The notes: generated from the sequence alone by a model not told the origin. Positions 50,033-59,949 are shown, counted from the first letter of the stretch. The stretch is DNA of 64,000 nucleotides from Bradyrhizobium sp. BR13661 (GCF_029892425.1 NZ_JARXWB010000003.1:310001-374000); one strand, 5' to 3'. Translations and numbers: made by a program.

Positions 50033-50109
50033 CCTTCACCCAACGCTGTCATACAGCTCGCCACACCCGCGCGCATGCGCCAATCAGGCGGCCTTTGTCG
50101 TATGCGTAC

Positions 50110-50240
50110 GCTCCTTCATAGCTCCAATGCGGTGCGGCTTGGCCCTGCGCGGTTGCGTCTGAAGCGAGCGCATGTCTGGCCGCAACGCAGCAGGCGCATG
50201 CAAAGGCATTCAAAATCCATTTACGACGATCAATTGGCAT
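50110..50240 (-). pseudogene. Alpha-carbonic anhydrase, N-terminal part, cut off by IS66
   Basis: The first 44 codons of the interrupted gene, from the ATG at 50240 (MPIDRRKWILNAFACAC...). A twin-Arg, a hydrophobic core and ARHALA just before SD make an export signal with a plausible cleavage near residue 26, so the enzyme was periplasmic. HWSYEGA is the first conserved block of the mature enzyme. The coding sequence stops at the left copy of GAAGGAGC (minus strand) and continues at 44885. The frame now runs into the IS66 end and stops at 50049. Confidence 0.92.
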
Positions 50241-50388
50241 GCAATCGCTCCATGACGTGCGCATACAGTTCGCAGCGGCGGGACACCGCGCGATGGTGAA
50301 GTATCAAATCGCTGGAATTTGTCGTTCGGCTCCGCCAACTGAGCGAGATGCCGTGCCTGAAATGCCGGGCCAGAGCCTGGACGAACCG

Positions 50389-50427
50389 CTTCGCTGGAGC
50401 GAAGGGCACCTGCGGCCAAGGCCGCAG
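50389..50427. terminator. Two adjacent perfect hairpins
   Basis: CTTCGCT-GG-AGCGAAG (50389-50404) and CTGCGGCC-AA-GGCCGCAG (50410-50427), stems of 7 and 8 bp with 2-bp loops, 5 bp apart. They lie between the receiver-protein gene and the former carbonic anhydrase start on the same strand. Neither is followed by a T-run, so a classical intrinsic terminator is doubtful; an RNA-stabilising or REP-like role is possible. The rest of the 353 bp between 50241 and 50593 holds nothing I recognise. Confidence 0.4.
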
Positions 50428-50593
50428 AGCGACATTTCTATCCGCTAGGGTTCCATAGCAGAGTTAATTTTTGGCTAACACCTTATTTCGCCTTGCGTTT
50501 TCGCGTTCTGATCAGCGCCGTAACGGCTTGCTACTTCAAAATGAGCTGGCTGCCTTATCGAAAGTGTTGCAGTTTGTTCGGTAGTTCTCGCGA

Positions 50594-50977
50594 TTAATTG
50601 TATTTGGCCCCATGTAAGAGGCGAGAGACGGCTGTCACGAGTTGAACAGGCGCAAAAGGCTTTTTGATCGTGATGCTGTTGGGTACGCAACCGATTGGTT
50701 GATCGTTTGCAGCGGTGTCCGCTATATAAATTATTGGGAAGTCTGGATCGATCTCGCGAGCGGCCTTGGCGATGTCCCAACCACTCAAACTTCCTTTTGG
50801 ATTGGTTTCGGTAACGAGCGCCCAGCACTTTCCGAGCTTAACTCGCAGCAGGGTCACGGCTTCTTCGGCGGACGCCACAATTGCGGCTTCAAACCCGGCA
50901 TCGCTCAACGCGTGCTCTACAATTGATTGTAGGTAAGCGTCGTCCTCAATTACGAGAACCATAGGTCTTTCGCTCAC
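50594..50977 (-). CDS. Single-domain response regulator with Glu at the phospho-acceptor site
   Basis: A 127-residue CheY-like receiver without output domain. The acidic pocket EDD (residues 11-13) and the conserved Lys in KKPFAP near residue 107 are present. At the usual phospho-acceptor position the sequence is VTETNPKG, giving Glu57 where relatives have VTDINL with Asp. Such a protein could not be phosphorylated normally and might act as permanently on. It lies upstream of the former carbonic anhydrase and near two MCPs. Function is open. Confidence 0.85.
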   Translation of the reverse strand: MSERPMVLVIEDDAYLQSIVEHALSDAGFEAAIVASAEEAVTLLRVKLGKCWALVTETNPKGSLSGWDIAKAAREIDPDFPIIYIADTAANDQPIGCVPNSITIKKPFAPVQLVTAVSRLLHGAKYN

Positions 50978-51232
50978 GGACGCCTCCGCATAAGGTTCAT
51001 TGACAAACTAAGCTTACTCACCTTCGGTCTTTCGTTCTATCCCCAAATAAGCGAACAGGTGCCAGCTAAATACCAGAAGCAAGCGCTCATTTGGCAACCT
51101 TTGGATTCGGATTCGCTGAATTATTGATTCCGATGATCTAGGTTAGCCCATGCTACGCAGATCTAGTTAGCGTGCGCTTGCCCGTCGCCATCCTCTCGCC
51201 GATAATCAATTTTGGTTGCCATCGCGCTGCCT

Positions 51233-51517
51233 CTAGGCGAGAGCAACCTTCTCCAACAATTGCATGATGAAAATGTCCTGTTGGAAGCCGATCAGGACCA
51301 ATCGGACGATTCGTTCCCCGTCCGACGCGGATACCATTGCACCGATATCCGCCAAGCCGCTCGACAGCCTGTTGATCCACAGCCGGCCATCCGAGTTGAG
51401 CATCACCTCAACGACATCAGGACCGTCCGGAAAGCGCGCGATCGCAGACCCCAAAGCTGTGCGCAGCATGCCAGCTCCGCGCGAGATCGTCTCCGATCGA
51501 ATGGAATGGATTTCCAC
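51233..51517 (-). pseudogene. trbB: TrbB conjugation ATPase, N-terminal remnant
   Basis: A 94-codon frame whose first 70 residues match the N terminus of the conjugative-transfer ATPase TrbB: SRGAGMLRTALGSAIARF, PDVVEVMLNSDGRLWINRL and GERIVRLV. The family is about 320 residues; homology ends before the Walker A motif and the tail (LIGFQQDIFIMQLLEKVALA) is unrelated. It points to a former mating-pair system of the Trb type in this replicon. The 255 bp to the receiver gene hold nothing recognisable. Confidence 0.8.
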
Positions 51518-51720
51518 CGCTGCCCCAAATATCTGAGGTCGCCTGCTCGCCCTCAGCTGAGGATGAATAGAAGAAGCTGGAAACGGCTTAGTGCAACAAG
51601 CGAGGTATTTAGTTCGTGGCCTGGCGTAGGAAAAGAAAGATCAAGAAATTTCCTTGGTCCAGACAGGGCAGCGCTGCCGCACGAAAAATGGCTTGAGAGA
51701 TCAGCCGAACACAGGCGAGG

Positions 51721-51819
51721 TCACCATTCAGTCGCCTTCTGCTGCTCTGCTCCGGCAGAAATGCGGTCGATCGGGCGCGCCGGGACGGCCTCACCGTCGA
51801 TCACCGGCTGCCAAGGCAT
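51721..51819 (-). pseudogene. Carboxylesterase fragment
   Basis: A 32-codon frame reading PWQPVIDGEAVPARPIDRIS then AGAE, which resembles the conserved P-x-x-DG-x-x-x-P-x-x-P block of type B carboxylesterases. Stops lie shortly before and after. It is a small relic in the 367 bp between trbB and the dienelactone hydrolase gene; the rest of that gap shows nothing. Confidence 0.5.
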
Positions 51820-51884
51820 CAGGCTGATCGCCACCTCCGCTCACCAGCGCCCGCCGACTCGCAGACAACGGTGACCTTGCCGGA

Positions 51885-52679
51885 TCACCACCGAACGCAG
51901 CGATACTGTCCCGGACCAAGACCACTCCGGTCACGCGCCGACCTCCATTCGCGCGGGTGCTGCGGTAGCGCGCCCAGATGGGTGCGGAAGAAAGCCAGGA
52001 TACGGGTGCGGGCGTCGCGCGCGGAGGTTTCGTGATAGCCGGCGCCCGCGACCAGTTTCGCAATCATCTTGTCGACAGCCGACAGGTCGTTCGGGTCGTG
52101 GTTGTTGAGAAACCCTTGGCCGGCGTCCGGATACACCTTGATATCGTGGTCGATGCCGGCCGCTGTCAGCTCGCGCTCGAGGATCGCGGGCACTCTGCTC
52201 ACTGCCGGCCAGCGATCATTCGCGCCGTAGCTGGCGACGATGGGGCAGGCGCGTGGCAGCGCTCGCTCGGATTTTGGCGTGAGGCCGCCGTAGTTGACGC
52301 TCGCCACGGAAAACTCATGGTCGGCGGCCAGCATCAGGGCGAGCCCGCCGCCCATGCAGAAGCCGATGACGCCGGTCTTGCCGGTGCAGTCGCCGCGCGC
52401 GGCGAGCCAGGCGCGGGCGGCATCGAGATCGGGCAGCGGGTGAGCCGGATTGCGGATGGCGGCAAACAGGCACCTCCAACGCCAACCCCAATAGAACAAG
52501 TCCGGCGCGACGGCGAGAAACCCCTCCGATGCCAGCCAGTCGGCCTGAGCATGTAAGTCCCGGGTCACGCCCTCGGCGTCATGGATGACGACCACGCCTG
52601 GCCATGGCGCGGAGCCGGGCGGAGAGCTGAGGTAGGCGGGCATGTCGCCGCGCGCGGCAGGGATGCTCACGTCCGTCAT
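51885..52679 (-). CDS. Dienelactone hydrolase family protein
   Basis: A 264-residue alpha/beta hydrolase of the dienelactone hydrolase family. The nucleophile elbow is [15 protein letters not shown] with Cys as nucleophile, followed by an Asp in SYGANDRWP and a His in [13 protein letters not shown]. Family members hydrolyse lactones or esters in aromatic degradation, but many have unknown substrates. I start at [17 protein letters not shown] (52679) after AAGGTCAGGG; the frame extends 39 codons upstream without family resemblance. The C-terminal 25 residues are atypical and may be a rearranged end. Neighbours on both sides are gene relics. Confidence 0.85.
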   Translation of the reverse strand: MTDVSIPAARGDMPAYLSSPPGSAPWPGVVVIHDAEGVTRDLHAQADWLASEGFLAVAPDLFYWGWRWRCLFAAIRNPAHPLPDLDAARAWLAARGDCTGKTGVIGFCMGGGLALMLAADHEFSVASVNYGGLTPKSERALPRACPIVASYGANDRWPAVSRVPAILERELTAAGIDHDIKVYPDAGQGFLNNHDPNDLSAVDKMIAKLVAGAGYHETSARDARTRILAFFRTHLGALPQHPREWRSARDRSGLGPGQYRCVRW

Positions 52680-52867
52680 CCCTGACCTTTCATCGGCAAG
52701 CCCGCCGCATGTTGAACGCCCGTCATGGCAGTTCCCTTGTGGGCCCTCGTCGAGGTAGTTGGCGCAGGCATGTTCGCCATCGGGATAGAACTCCAAAAGG
52801 TCAGGATCGTCAGAAAGGCGATGATGCCGACACCGGGATGGGCGCGCCGGACTTCGATGGCGCCGTC

Positions 52868-53095
52868 TGCATTCCCTGCCGTATGCCCTACATTACCAGC
52901 ATGTTCATGCCCCGCGCAGCGACGGACCGTCCGCTTCCGGTGCCGAAAAACTCGAGAAACCTGGCGTTGATCAGCCAGTTCGTCGAAATCCCTGACGATG
53001 TCGTCTTCACAGTCGAGTACTCTGTGCGCGCCGCGCTCGCGCAGCCGACGCCGCTCTCTGCACTTATTGTCTGCGGGGCCAATCTCGATGGATAG
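52868..53095 (+). pseudogene. Oleate hydratase, C-terminal remnant
   Basis: A 75-codon stretch reading [20 protein letters not shown] and [20 protein letters not shown], the highly conserved C-terminal part of oleate hydratase (myosin-cross-reactive antigen family, about 550-650 residues). It is missing the FAD-binding N-terminal domains, and the last 18 residues are frameshifted relative to the family. A relic only. The other 330 bp between 52680 and 53242 contain nothing else I recognise. Confidence 0.75.
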
Positions 53096-53242
53096 ATGCT
53101 AATCCCGATCAATGATGTTGTCGCGCGATCCCATGATCTGGTCGCTGAACGTAGGGAGGCGGACATGCACGGCCAGGCGCCGATTCGTCGTCTTCGTAGC
53201 ACGCTAAAGCCGCAGGACTTCTCGGCCTGGGAGGAGGATATC

Positions 53243-54130
53243 GTGAGGACCATCACGGCCTGTATCAAGAGCCACCCCGTGCTGAGCTACTTCATCCTGA
53301 CGTTCGCCATCTCGTGGGGCGGCTTCGTCCTCGCGGTCGGTCCGGGCGAAATCCCGGCCAACCCGAAGCAGTTCAAGACGATGCCCCTGTTAGCGATACC
53401 GGCGATGCTTGCGGGTCCCAGCGTCGCGGGCGTCGTGTTGACCGGCCTCGTTCATGGAAGATTCGGTTTTCGCGACCTCTTGACCAGGATGACGAGGTGG
53501 CGGGTGGGCGCTCGATGGTACGCGGTGGCGCTCCTTACAGCCCCACTCTTGTTTGGGGCGATATTACTCCCGCTGTCGCTCGTCTCCCAGGTATTCCTCC
53601 CCGGCCTGTTCGCATCGGATGCCAAGGTGTCGTTCGTGCTGGTGGGCATCGGGGTAGGACTTATCGTCGGCATCTTCGAGGAGCTGGGCTGGACGGGGTT
53701 CGCCGTGCCGACATTGCTTGGGCAGCGCTACGGGGGCCTTATCACAGGGCTTATCGTTGGGTTGCTGTGGGGAGCGTCGCACGTCCTTGGGAACGACATT
53801 TGGGCAAGCGCCGCTACCGCCGGAGAGCTCCCCCTGGCGCTCTTCATATTCCTGAGAGGCTTGGGGCTACTTGTCGGGGGACTTCTGGCCTACCGGATCC
53901 TAATGACGTGGGTTTACGAGCGTACCGGTGGAAGCCTGCTCTTGGCGATGCTCATGCACGCGAGCCTATCAGCCTCCACGTTCGTCCTCGGGCCTCTGGC
54001 GGGCCCAGGAGCGATGTCAGGGGCGTCTCTCTTGATTTATGACTTCGTATCCGGCGCCGCGCTTTGGGCCCTCGTCGCGGCGCTCGCCTTAGCTACCCAG
54101 GGGCGGCTCTCGCGGCAATCGGGACAGTAG
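53243..54130 (+). CDS. CPBP family intramembrane glutamic endopeptidase
   Basis: A 295-residue polytopic membrane protein of the CPBP (Abi/CAAX protease-like) family. The active-site motifs are IFEELGWTGF (Glu pair, about residue 140), LLWGASHVLG (His) and a further His in AMLMHASLSAS near residue 235. About eight hydrophobic helices are visible. I choose the GTG at 53243 because GAGGAGG precedes it by five bases; an ATG 49 codons upstream overlaps the oleate hydratase relic. Family members process prenylated or bacteriocin-related proteins or are immunity proteins; the substrate is unknown here. It stands alone among relics and may be recently acquired. Confidence 0.82.
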   Translation: MRTITACIKSHPVLSYFILTFAISWGGFVLAVGPGEIPANPKQFKTMPLLAIPAMLAGPSVAGVVLTGLVHGRFGFRDLLTRMTRWRVGARWYAVALLTAPLLFGAILLPLSLVSQVFLPGLFASDAKVSFVLVGIGVGLIVGIFEELGWTGFAVPTLLGQRYGGLITGLIVGLLWGASHVLGNDIWASAATAGELPLALFIFLRGLGLLVGGLLAYRILMTWVYERTGGSLLLAMLMHASLSASTFVLGPLAGPGAMSGASLLIYDFVSGAALWALVAALALATQGRLSRQSGQ

Positions 54131-54282
54131 TAGTCCGCACCCGCGACGACGTACCCGCGAGATAGCCACGCGGAAAAAATCGGAAACACGGCAGCTTCCA
54201 CTTCGCCCGAGCGTTCAAGGTCGAGAAAGGCACGACGCCGCACCGCTACCATGGACATCTCCTTTGGTTGAAGCTCGTGCTA

Positions 54283-54443
54283 GGAGCCTGTCCATTTAGT
54301 CGTTTTGGCCGACTTCGACGAGAATATAATTCGCCAAAGTCTGCTATTCGGAGTCGACGCTTCCATTCGAGTCGTTGAGACGAATGCAAGTGAGAATATC
54401 ATTCTCTGCGATTCCGCAATTTGCGACTAAATGGACAGGCTCC
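54283..54443. mobile_element. 161-bp inverted-repeat element (MITE-like)
   Basis: A perfect 20-bp terminal inverted repeat, GGAGCCTGTCCATTTAGTCG at 54283-54302 and its complement at 54424-54443, bounds an AT-richer, non-coding interior. This is the structure of a miniature element mobilised by a full-length IS with the same ends, which is not in the window. No clear target duplication is visible. It lies in the 394-bp gap between the CPBP gene and eno, which is otherwise empty, and could also fold into a long hairpin ending transcription of the eno operon. Confidence 0.7.
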
Positions 54444-54524
54444 CAGCGGATTGCAGCGGCTGACAAGTCAGCTCCGCCTTCCAAATGACGGGGGCTTCCA
54501 ATTTCCTCCGTCATTCAGGCGGAT

Positions 54525-55844
<1,320 letters not shown>

Positions 55845-57221
55845 CTATCTTGCCCAATCCCAGTTGGGCCGTACTTCATTCGGTGGCTTCACCACCTGCG
55901 GGTCGTCCACGAATCCTGCCTTCGCAAGCCCTTCCGACATCTGTCCGCCGGTCGCCCAATCGAGCAGCTCGACGGTATGAACGATCGGCGTACGCGTACC
56001 CTTGCCAATCTGCGTGATACAACCGAGATTGCCGGTCACGATGATTTGCGCCTTGGTCTTCTCTATATTGGCAACCTTACGGGCCCGGAGCAGACCTGCG
56101 ATCTCGGGTTGCAGGATGTTGTAGGTCCCGGCGGAGCCGCAACAGATGTGCCCCTCCGGAATATCTTTCACGACGAACCCCAACTGCCTCAGAAGCTGCT
56201 TAGGTTGCTCTTTGATCTTCTGCCCGTGCTGCATGGAACACGCCGAATGATATGCGACCACGTGACCGGTCTTCCGGACGGGTGCGTCGAGTTCGAGTCC
56301 GCACAGATATTCGCTAATGTCCTTGGCAAGGGCAGACACCCGCGCCGCCTTTTCGCGATAAGCCGCGTCTTGACGTAGCATGAAGCCATAATCTTTCACC
56401 GTGGTCCCGCATCCCGAGGTGGTGATGACAATGGCGTCCAGTCCGTCCCGTTCAAGCTCTCTCGTCCACGCGTCGATGTTGCGCTTCGCGTCAACAAGAG
56501 CAGCCTGCTCGCGGCCCAGGTGATGGACCAGGGCGCCACAGCAGCCTTCTCCCGCCGGTAACACAACCTCAATACCGTGGCGGGTCAGCAAATCGACCGC
56601 AGCCTCGTTGATGCCGGGGGCGATTGCCCGCTGCGCGCAGCCGGAAAGAATCGCCACTCGACCCCGCTTTTCTCCGATCGCGGGAAAGGTGGCCGGCTCG
56701 TCCACGCGCGACGGTTTGATCCGAGGCGGCGGGGCAAGGTCAATCATAGCAACAAGCTGCGTACCGCCGGGGATTTTGGCAATCACCCCCCTGAATGGAC
56801 GGGCCATGATCGCCCCGAACAGCGAAAGTCTCATCCGCGCCGGATAGGGAAGTGTCCAAGCCAGGACGTTTCTCAGGATCCGGTCGACTGGTGGGCGCCG
56901 GTATGTCTGCTCGATGTACGCCCGCGCGTGATCGACCAGGTGCATATAGTTCACACCGGACGGGCAAGTGGTCATGCAGGACAGGCAGGAAAGACAGCGA
57001 TCGATATGCTTTACGATCTGCTCATTGGCCGGCTTCTCGTTCTCAAGCATGTCCTTTATGAGATAGATGCGACCCCGCGGGCTGTCGAGTTCATCGCCAA
57101 GCAGCAGATAAGTCGGGCAGGTAGCAGTGCAGAAGCCGCAATGCACGCAGGTACGAATAATCTTTTCGGATTCCCGCATGTGAGCGTCAGCACGGCTCGC
57201 CGCTGTAAAGTTCGTCTGCAT
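55845..57221 (-). CDS. glcF: Glycolate oxidase iron-sulfur subunit
   Basis: A 458-residue GlcF. Two ferredoxin-type 4Fe-4S motifs near the N terminus (CVHCGFCTATCP at about residue 26 and CLSCLSCMTTCP near 77) are followed by two CCG domains (CCGALVHHLG and CCGSAGTYN). It passes electrons from the GlcD/GlcE flavoproteins to the membrane quinone pool. Length is slightly above the E. coli protein. It starts 21 bp after glcE. Confidence 0.96.
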   Translation of the reverse strand: MQTNFTAASRADAHMRESEKIIRTCVHCGFCTATCPTYLLLGDELDSPRGRIYLIKDMLENEKPANEQIVKHIDRCLSCLSCMTTCPSGVNYMHLVDHARAYIEQTYRRPPVDRILRNVLAWTLPYPARMRLSLFGAIMARPFRGVIAKIPGGTQLVAMIDLAPPPRIKPSRVDEPATFPAIGEKRGRVAILSGCAQRAIAPGINEAAVDLLTRHGIEVVLPAGEGCCGALVHHLGREQAALVDAKRNIDAWTRELERDGLDAIVITTSGCGTTVKDYGFMLRQDAAYREKAARVSALAKDISEYLCGLELDAPVRKTGHVVAYHSACSMQHGQKIKEQPKQLLRQLGFVVKDIPEGHICCGSAGTYNILQPEIAGLLRARKVANIEKTKAQIIVTGNLGCITQIGKGTRTPIVHTVELLDWATGGQMSEGLAKAGFVDDPQVVKPPNEVRPNWDWAR

Positions 57222-57242
57222 GGTGGTCCTCGATCGTCGGCT

Positions 57243-58430
57243 TCAAATACCCGCGTACATCCGGCCAGGGTTCAGAATACGATTGGGATCGAAAGTCGAT
57301 TTGAGCCCCGCCGTCAGTTTCCAAAGCGACGGCGGCAATGGCTCGTAGACGTCTAACGTGGCGCGGACGATGTAAGGAGCGCGCACGAGCGTCGCATGCC
57401 CGCCGCATCCTTGCATGGCACCCCGGATCGTCGCCGCTCCGGCATCTCCAGCAGCATCAACGGCGAGCCAAACCAGCCCGCCGCCCCAATCGTAGAAATG
57501 CCGCGTGCCAATCGCCCGTCCGATGCGCGTGACGACATCAGATGCCTTGGAGGGGGCAAGCGATAATCGCCAAACGGCGGCGTCGGCGGGCGCGCCGAGC
57601 GCGCGCGCATCCCGCGCTGAGCACCAAAATTCAACCGACGCCTTCTCATCCAGAACATTCGCTGTCCCGTGCGCCTTCCAGATCTTGGCAATTTCCCGGA
57701 GGCGGTACGCGACCGAGGCAGAAAAGCCTTCGAGGCGGACTACGGTCACCGACTCGGACGCAACTTTTCCCGGAATATGCGCCGCAGCTGAGACCTCGAA
57801 GGGAGATCCAAGAGCGGCGGACAGTGCTGCAATTCCGGTGCTGTCATCAAGACCACGCAAGACGAGGGACGATGAGCATTCAGGTTTTGGCACCACCTTG
57901 AAAATCACCTCGGTAAACACGCCGAGAGTTCCCCATGATCCACAAGTCAGTTTGACGAGGTCGAGGCCGGTGACGTTCTTCATCACCCGGCCACCTGATT
58001 TCACGATTTCACCGCGGCCGTTCGCGAGACGGACGCCGATCAGGCTATCCCGGCAGGCCCCGGCCAGGATGCGCCGCGGACCAGAAATGTTTGCGGCCGC
58101 GATACCACCCAGCGTCGCTTCGTTGGTGTCTCCCAATAGCGGCCGATAATCCATCGGCTCGAAGGGAAGCATCTGACCTCTCTCGGCAAGAGTCCGCTCG
58201 ACCTCCGACAATGGAGTGCCGGCCTTGGCGCCGATCACCAACTCCGTTGGCTCGTAGAGCGATATGCCGGCGATACGTTTCGTTGAGAGCGACATTGCCG
58301 CCTGGCTCGGCCGGCCAATGGCGGACTTCGAATTGCCTCCTGCAATAGCGAGGGGCGTCCTCGAAGAGGACGCCGTAGCAATCGACTGAACCAATTCCTG
58401 CTCGTCCCGCGGCTCTAAAATCGTTTTCAT
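57243..58430 (-). CDS. glcE: Glycolate oxidase FAD-binding subunit
   Basis: A 395-residue GlcE with an N-terminal FAD_binding_4 domain (PLAIAGGNSKSAIGRP, then LGDTNEATLGGIAAANISGP and GRVMKNVTGLDLVKLTCGSW). The C terminus FDPNRILNPGRMYAGI is the FAD-oxidase ending. It forms the GlcDEF glycolate dehydrogenase with its neighbours. It begins 18 bp after glcD. Confidence 0.95.
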   Translation of the reverse strand: MKTILEPRDEQELVQSIATASSSRTPLAIAGGNSKSAIGRPSQAAMSLSTKRIAGISLYEPTELVIGAKAGTPLSEVERTLAERGQMLPFEPMDYRPLLGDTNEATLGGIAAANISGPRRILAGACRDSLIGVRLANGRGEIVKSGGRVMKNVTGLDLVKLTCGSWGTLGVFTEVIFKVVPKPECSSSLVLRGLDDSTGIAALSAALGSPFEVSAAAHIPGKVASESVTVVRLEGFSASVAYRLREIAKIWKAHGTANVLDEKASVEFWCSARDARALGAPADAAVWRLSLAPSKASDVVTRIGRAIGTRHFYDWGGGLVWLAVDAAGDAGAATIRGAMQGCGGHATLVRAPYIVRATLDVYEPLPPSLWKLTAGLKSTFDPNRILNPGRMYAGI

Positions 58431-58448
58431 GCGGTAAACTCCAAACGT

Positions 58449-59885
58449 CTATCCGACGATGCGGCCGTCAAGCGGAAACACCTTGTCCGCATTCAGCAGC
58501 CATTTGGGATCGAACACCGCGCGTACACGCATTTGCTGAGCCAGATCGACCTCGCTGAACTGGTATCGCATCAGGTCGCGCTTCTCGATGCCGACCCCAT
58601 GTTCACCGGTGAGACATCCTCCTACTTCGACACAGAGTTTGAGAATGTCGTTGCCCGCAGCCTCGGCCTTCGCCTGTTCGGCGGCATCGTTGACGTTATA
58701 GAGAATGAGCGGGTGCATGTTGCCATCGCCGGCGTGAAAAACGTTGGCGACACGCAGACCATGTCCCCTCACGATCTCTTCGGTACGCTGCAATACATAA
58801 GAGAGTTTCCCCGTCGGCACCGTTCCGTCCATGCAGATATAGTCGGCGATGCGGCCGGTCGCGCCGAAAGCCGATTTCCGGCCCTTCCAGATTGCCGCCG
58901 TCTCTGTCGCAGATTTGCTTTCACGAATCGTCTTTACGCCATTCGCCTTTGCAATCTCGATGATGCGGGCGAGCGTGGCTTCCATCTCCGCTTCCGATCC
59001 CTCGACTTCGATGATCAGCAACGCCTCCACATCCAGAGGATAGCCGGCTTTCGCAAAGGTCTCGCAAATCTGGATTGCAGGCTTGTCCATGTATTCCATA
59101 GCGACCGGAATAATTCCAGCGCCGATAATTTCGGCGACCGTGGCAGCTGCGCCGCCGTGCGTCATAAACCCGAACATCACGGGTCGCGCACCCTCGGCCG
59201 ACTTCAATATCCGGACCGTCGCCTCGGTAACGACGCCGAGTTGCCCTTCCGAGCCGACCACCAGCCCAAGCAAATCGAGGCCGCCGCTATCGAGATGGTC
59301 ACCACCAATATCGACGATCGTCCCATCGATAAGCACCATCCTGACGCCGAGAACATTATTGGTGGTAACGCCATGTTTGAGGCAATGCGCTCCTCCCGAG
59401 TTGTTCGCAATGTTGCCGCCCACGGTACAGGCGAGCTGGGACGACGGGTCTGGCGCATAGAAAAATCCCTCATCTGACACGGCGCCCGTTATGGAAAGAT
59501 TGGTGCTGCCAGCTTCGACCCGCATCGAACGGTCAGCAAAATTGATGTCGAGTATGCGGCTCATCTTGGAAACACCGAGAACGATCGCGTCCTCCTGCGG
59601 AATCGCGCCTCCCGCAAGAGACGTTCCCGCGCCGCGCGGCACGACCTTGACACCGTTCTCGTAACAGAACTTGAGAACGGCGCTGACTTCCTGGGTAGAA
59701 GCGGGAAGCACGACAGCAAGCGGGAGCTTGCGGTAAGCCGTGAACGCATCGGTCTCGAAGGCGCGACGCTCGTCCGTGGACGTGATCAAGCAGCCCGGCG
59801 ATACGAGCTTCGCAAGCCCCTCAATGATGGCGTCGCGCCGCGCAATGATGGTCTGGTCGGGTTCGGGAAACGCGATCGCACTCAT
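58449..59885 (-). CDS. glcD: Glycolate oxidase subunit GlcD
   Basis: A 478-residue FAD-linked oxidase. The FAD domain shows VVPRGAGTSLAGGAIPQ near residue 82 and CTVGGNIANNSGGAHCLKHG near 150. The C-terminal oxidase domain has HAGDGNMHPLI and GCLTGEHGVGIEKR, the substrate-binding signature. It oxidises glycolate, and often D-lactate, to the 2-oxoacid, delivering electrons through GlcF. In an autotroph the substrate is glycolate from the RuBisCO oxygenase reaction; D-lactate oxidation is also possible. Confidence 0.96.
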   Translation of the reverse strand: MSAIAFPEPDQTIIARRDAIIEGLAKLVSPGCLITSTDERRAFETDAFTAYRKLPLAVVLPASTQEVSAVLKFCYENGVKVVPRGAGTSLAGGAIPQEDAIVLGVSKMSRILDINFADRSMRVEAGSTNLSITGAVSDEGFFYAPDPSSQLACTVGGNIANNSGGAHCLKHGVTTNNVLGVRMVLIDGTIVDIGGDHLDSGGLDLLGLVVGSEGQLGVVTEATVRILKSAEGARPVMFGFMTHGGAAATVAEIIGAGIIPVAMEYMDKPAIQICETFAKAGYPLDVEALLIIEVEGSEAEMEATLARIIEIAKANGVKTIRESKSATETAAIWKGRKSAFGATGRIADYICMDGTVPTGKLSYVLQRTEEIVRGHGLRVANVFHAGDGNMHPLILYNVNDAAEQAKAEAAGNDILKLCVEVGGCLTGEHGVGIEKRDLMRYQFSEVDLAQQMRVRAVFDPKWLLNADKVFPLDGRIVG

Positions 59886-59949
59886 TGGCTTTCTCCCATT
59901 CTTTCAAAGGCCGGCGACTCTCTTATCGCCTTGCGCATTCAATTTTCGA

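Larger units (their letters stand above)
44886..50109. mobile_element. IS66 family element, interrupted by IS21
   Basis: A complete IS66 element of about 2.6 kb, expanded to 5224 bp by a nested IS21. The ends are imperfect inverted repeats: left GTATCCCTCCGCCAAAGG at 44886 and right, on the other strand, GTACGCATACGACAAAGG from 50109; 17 of the first 23 positions match. tnpA, tnpB and tnpC are intact on the plus strand. Flanking 8-bp copies of GCTCCTTC prove simple transposition into the alpha-carbonic anhydrase gene. The IS21 insertion lies in its left non-coding end, 20 bp upstream of tnpA, and may cut its promoter. Confidence 0.94.

Noticed and set aside
54037..54258. 73-codon minus-strand frame with AAAGGAG before its ATG
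   Set aside because: It overlaps the 3' end of the CPBP gene head-on, matches no family and is short; only the ribosome-site-like sequence speaks for it.
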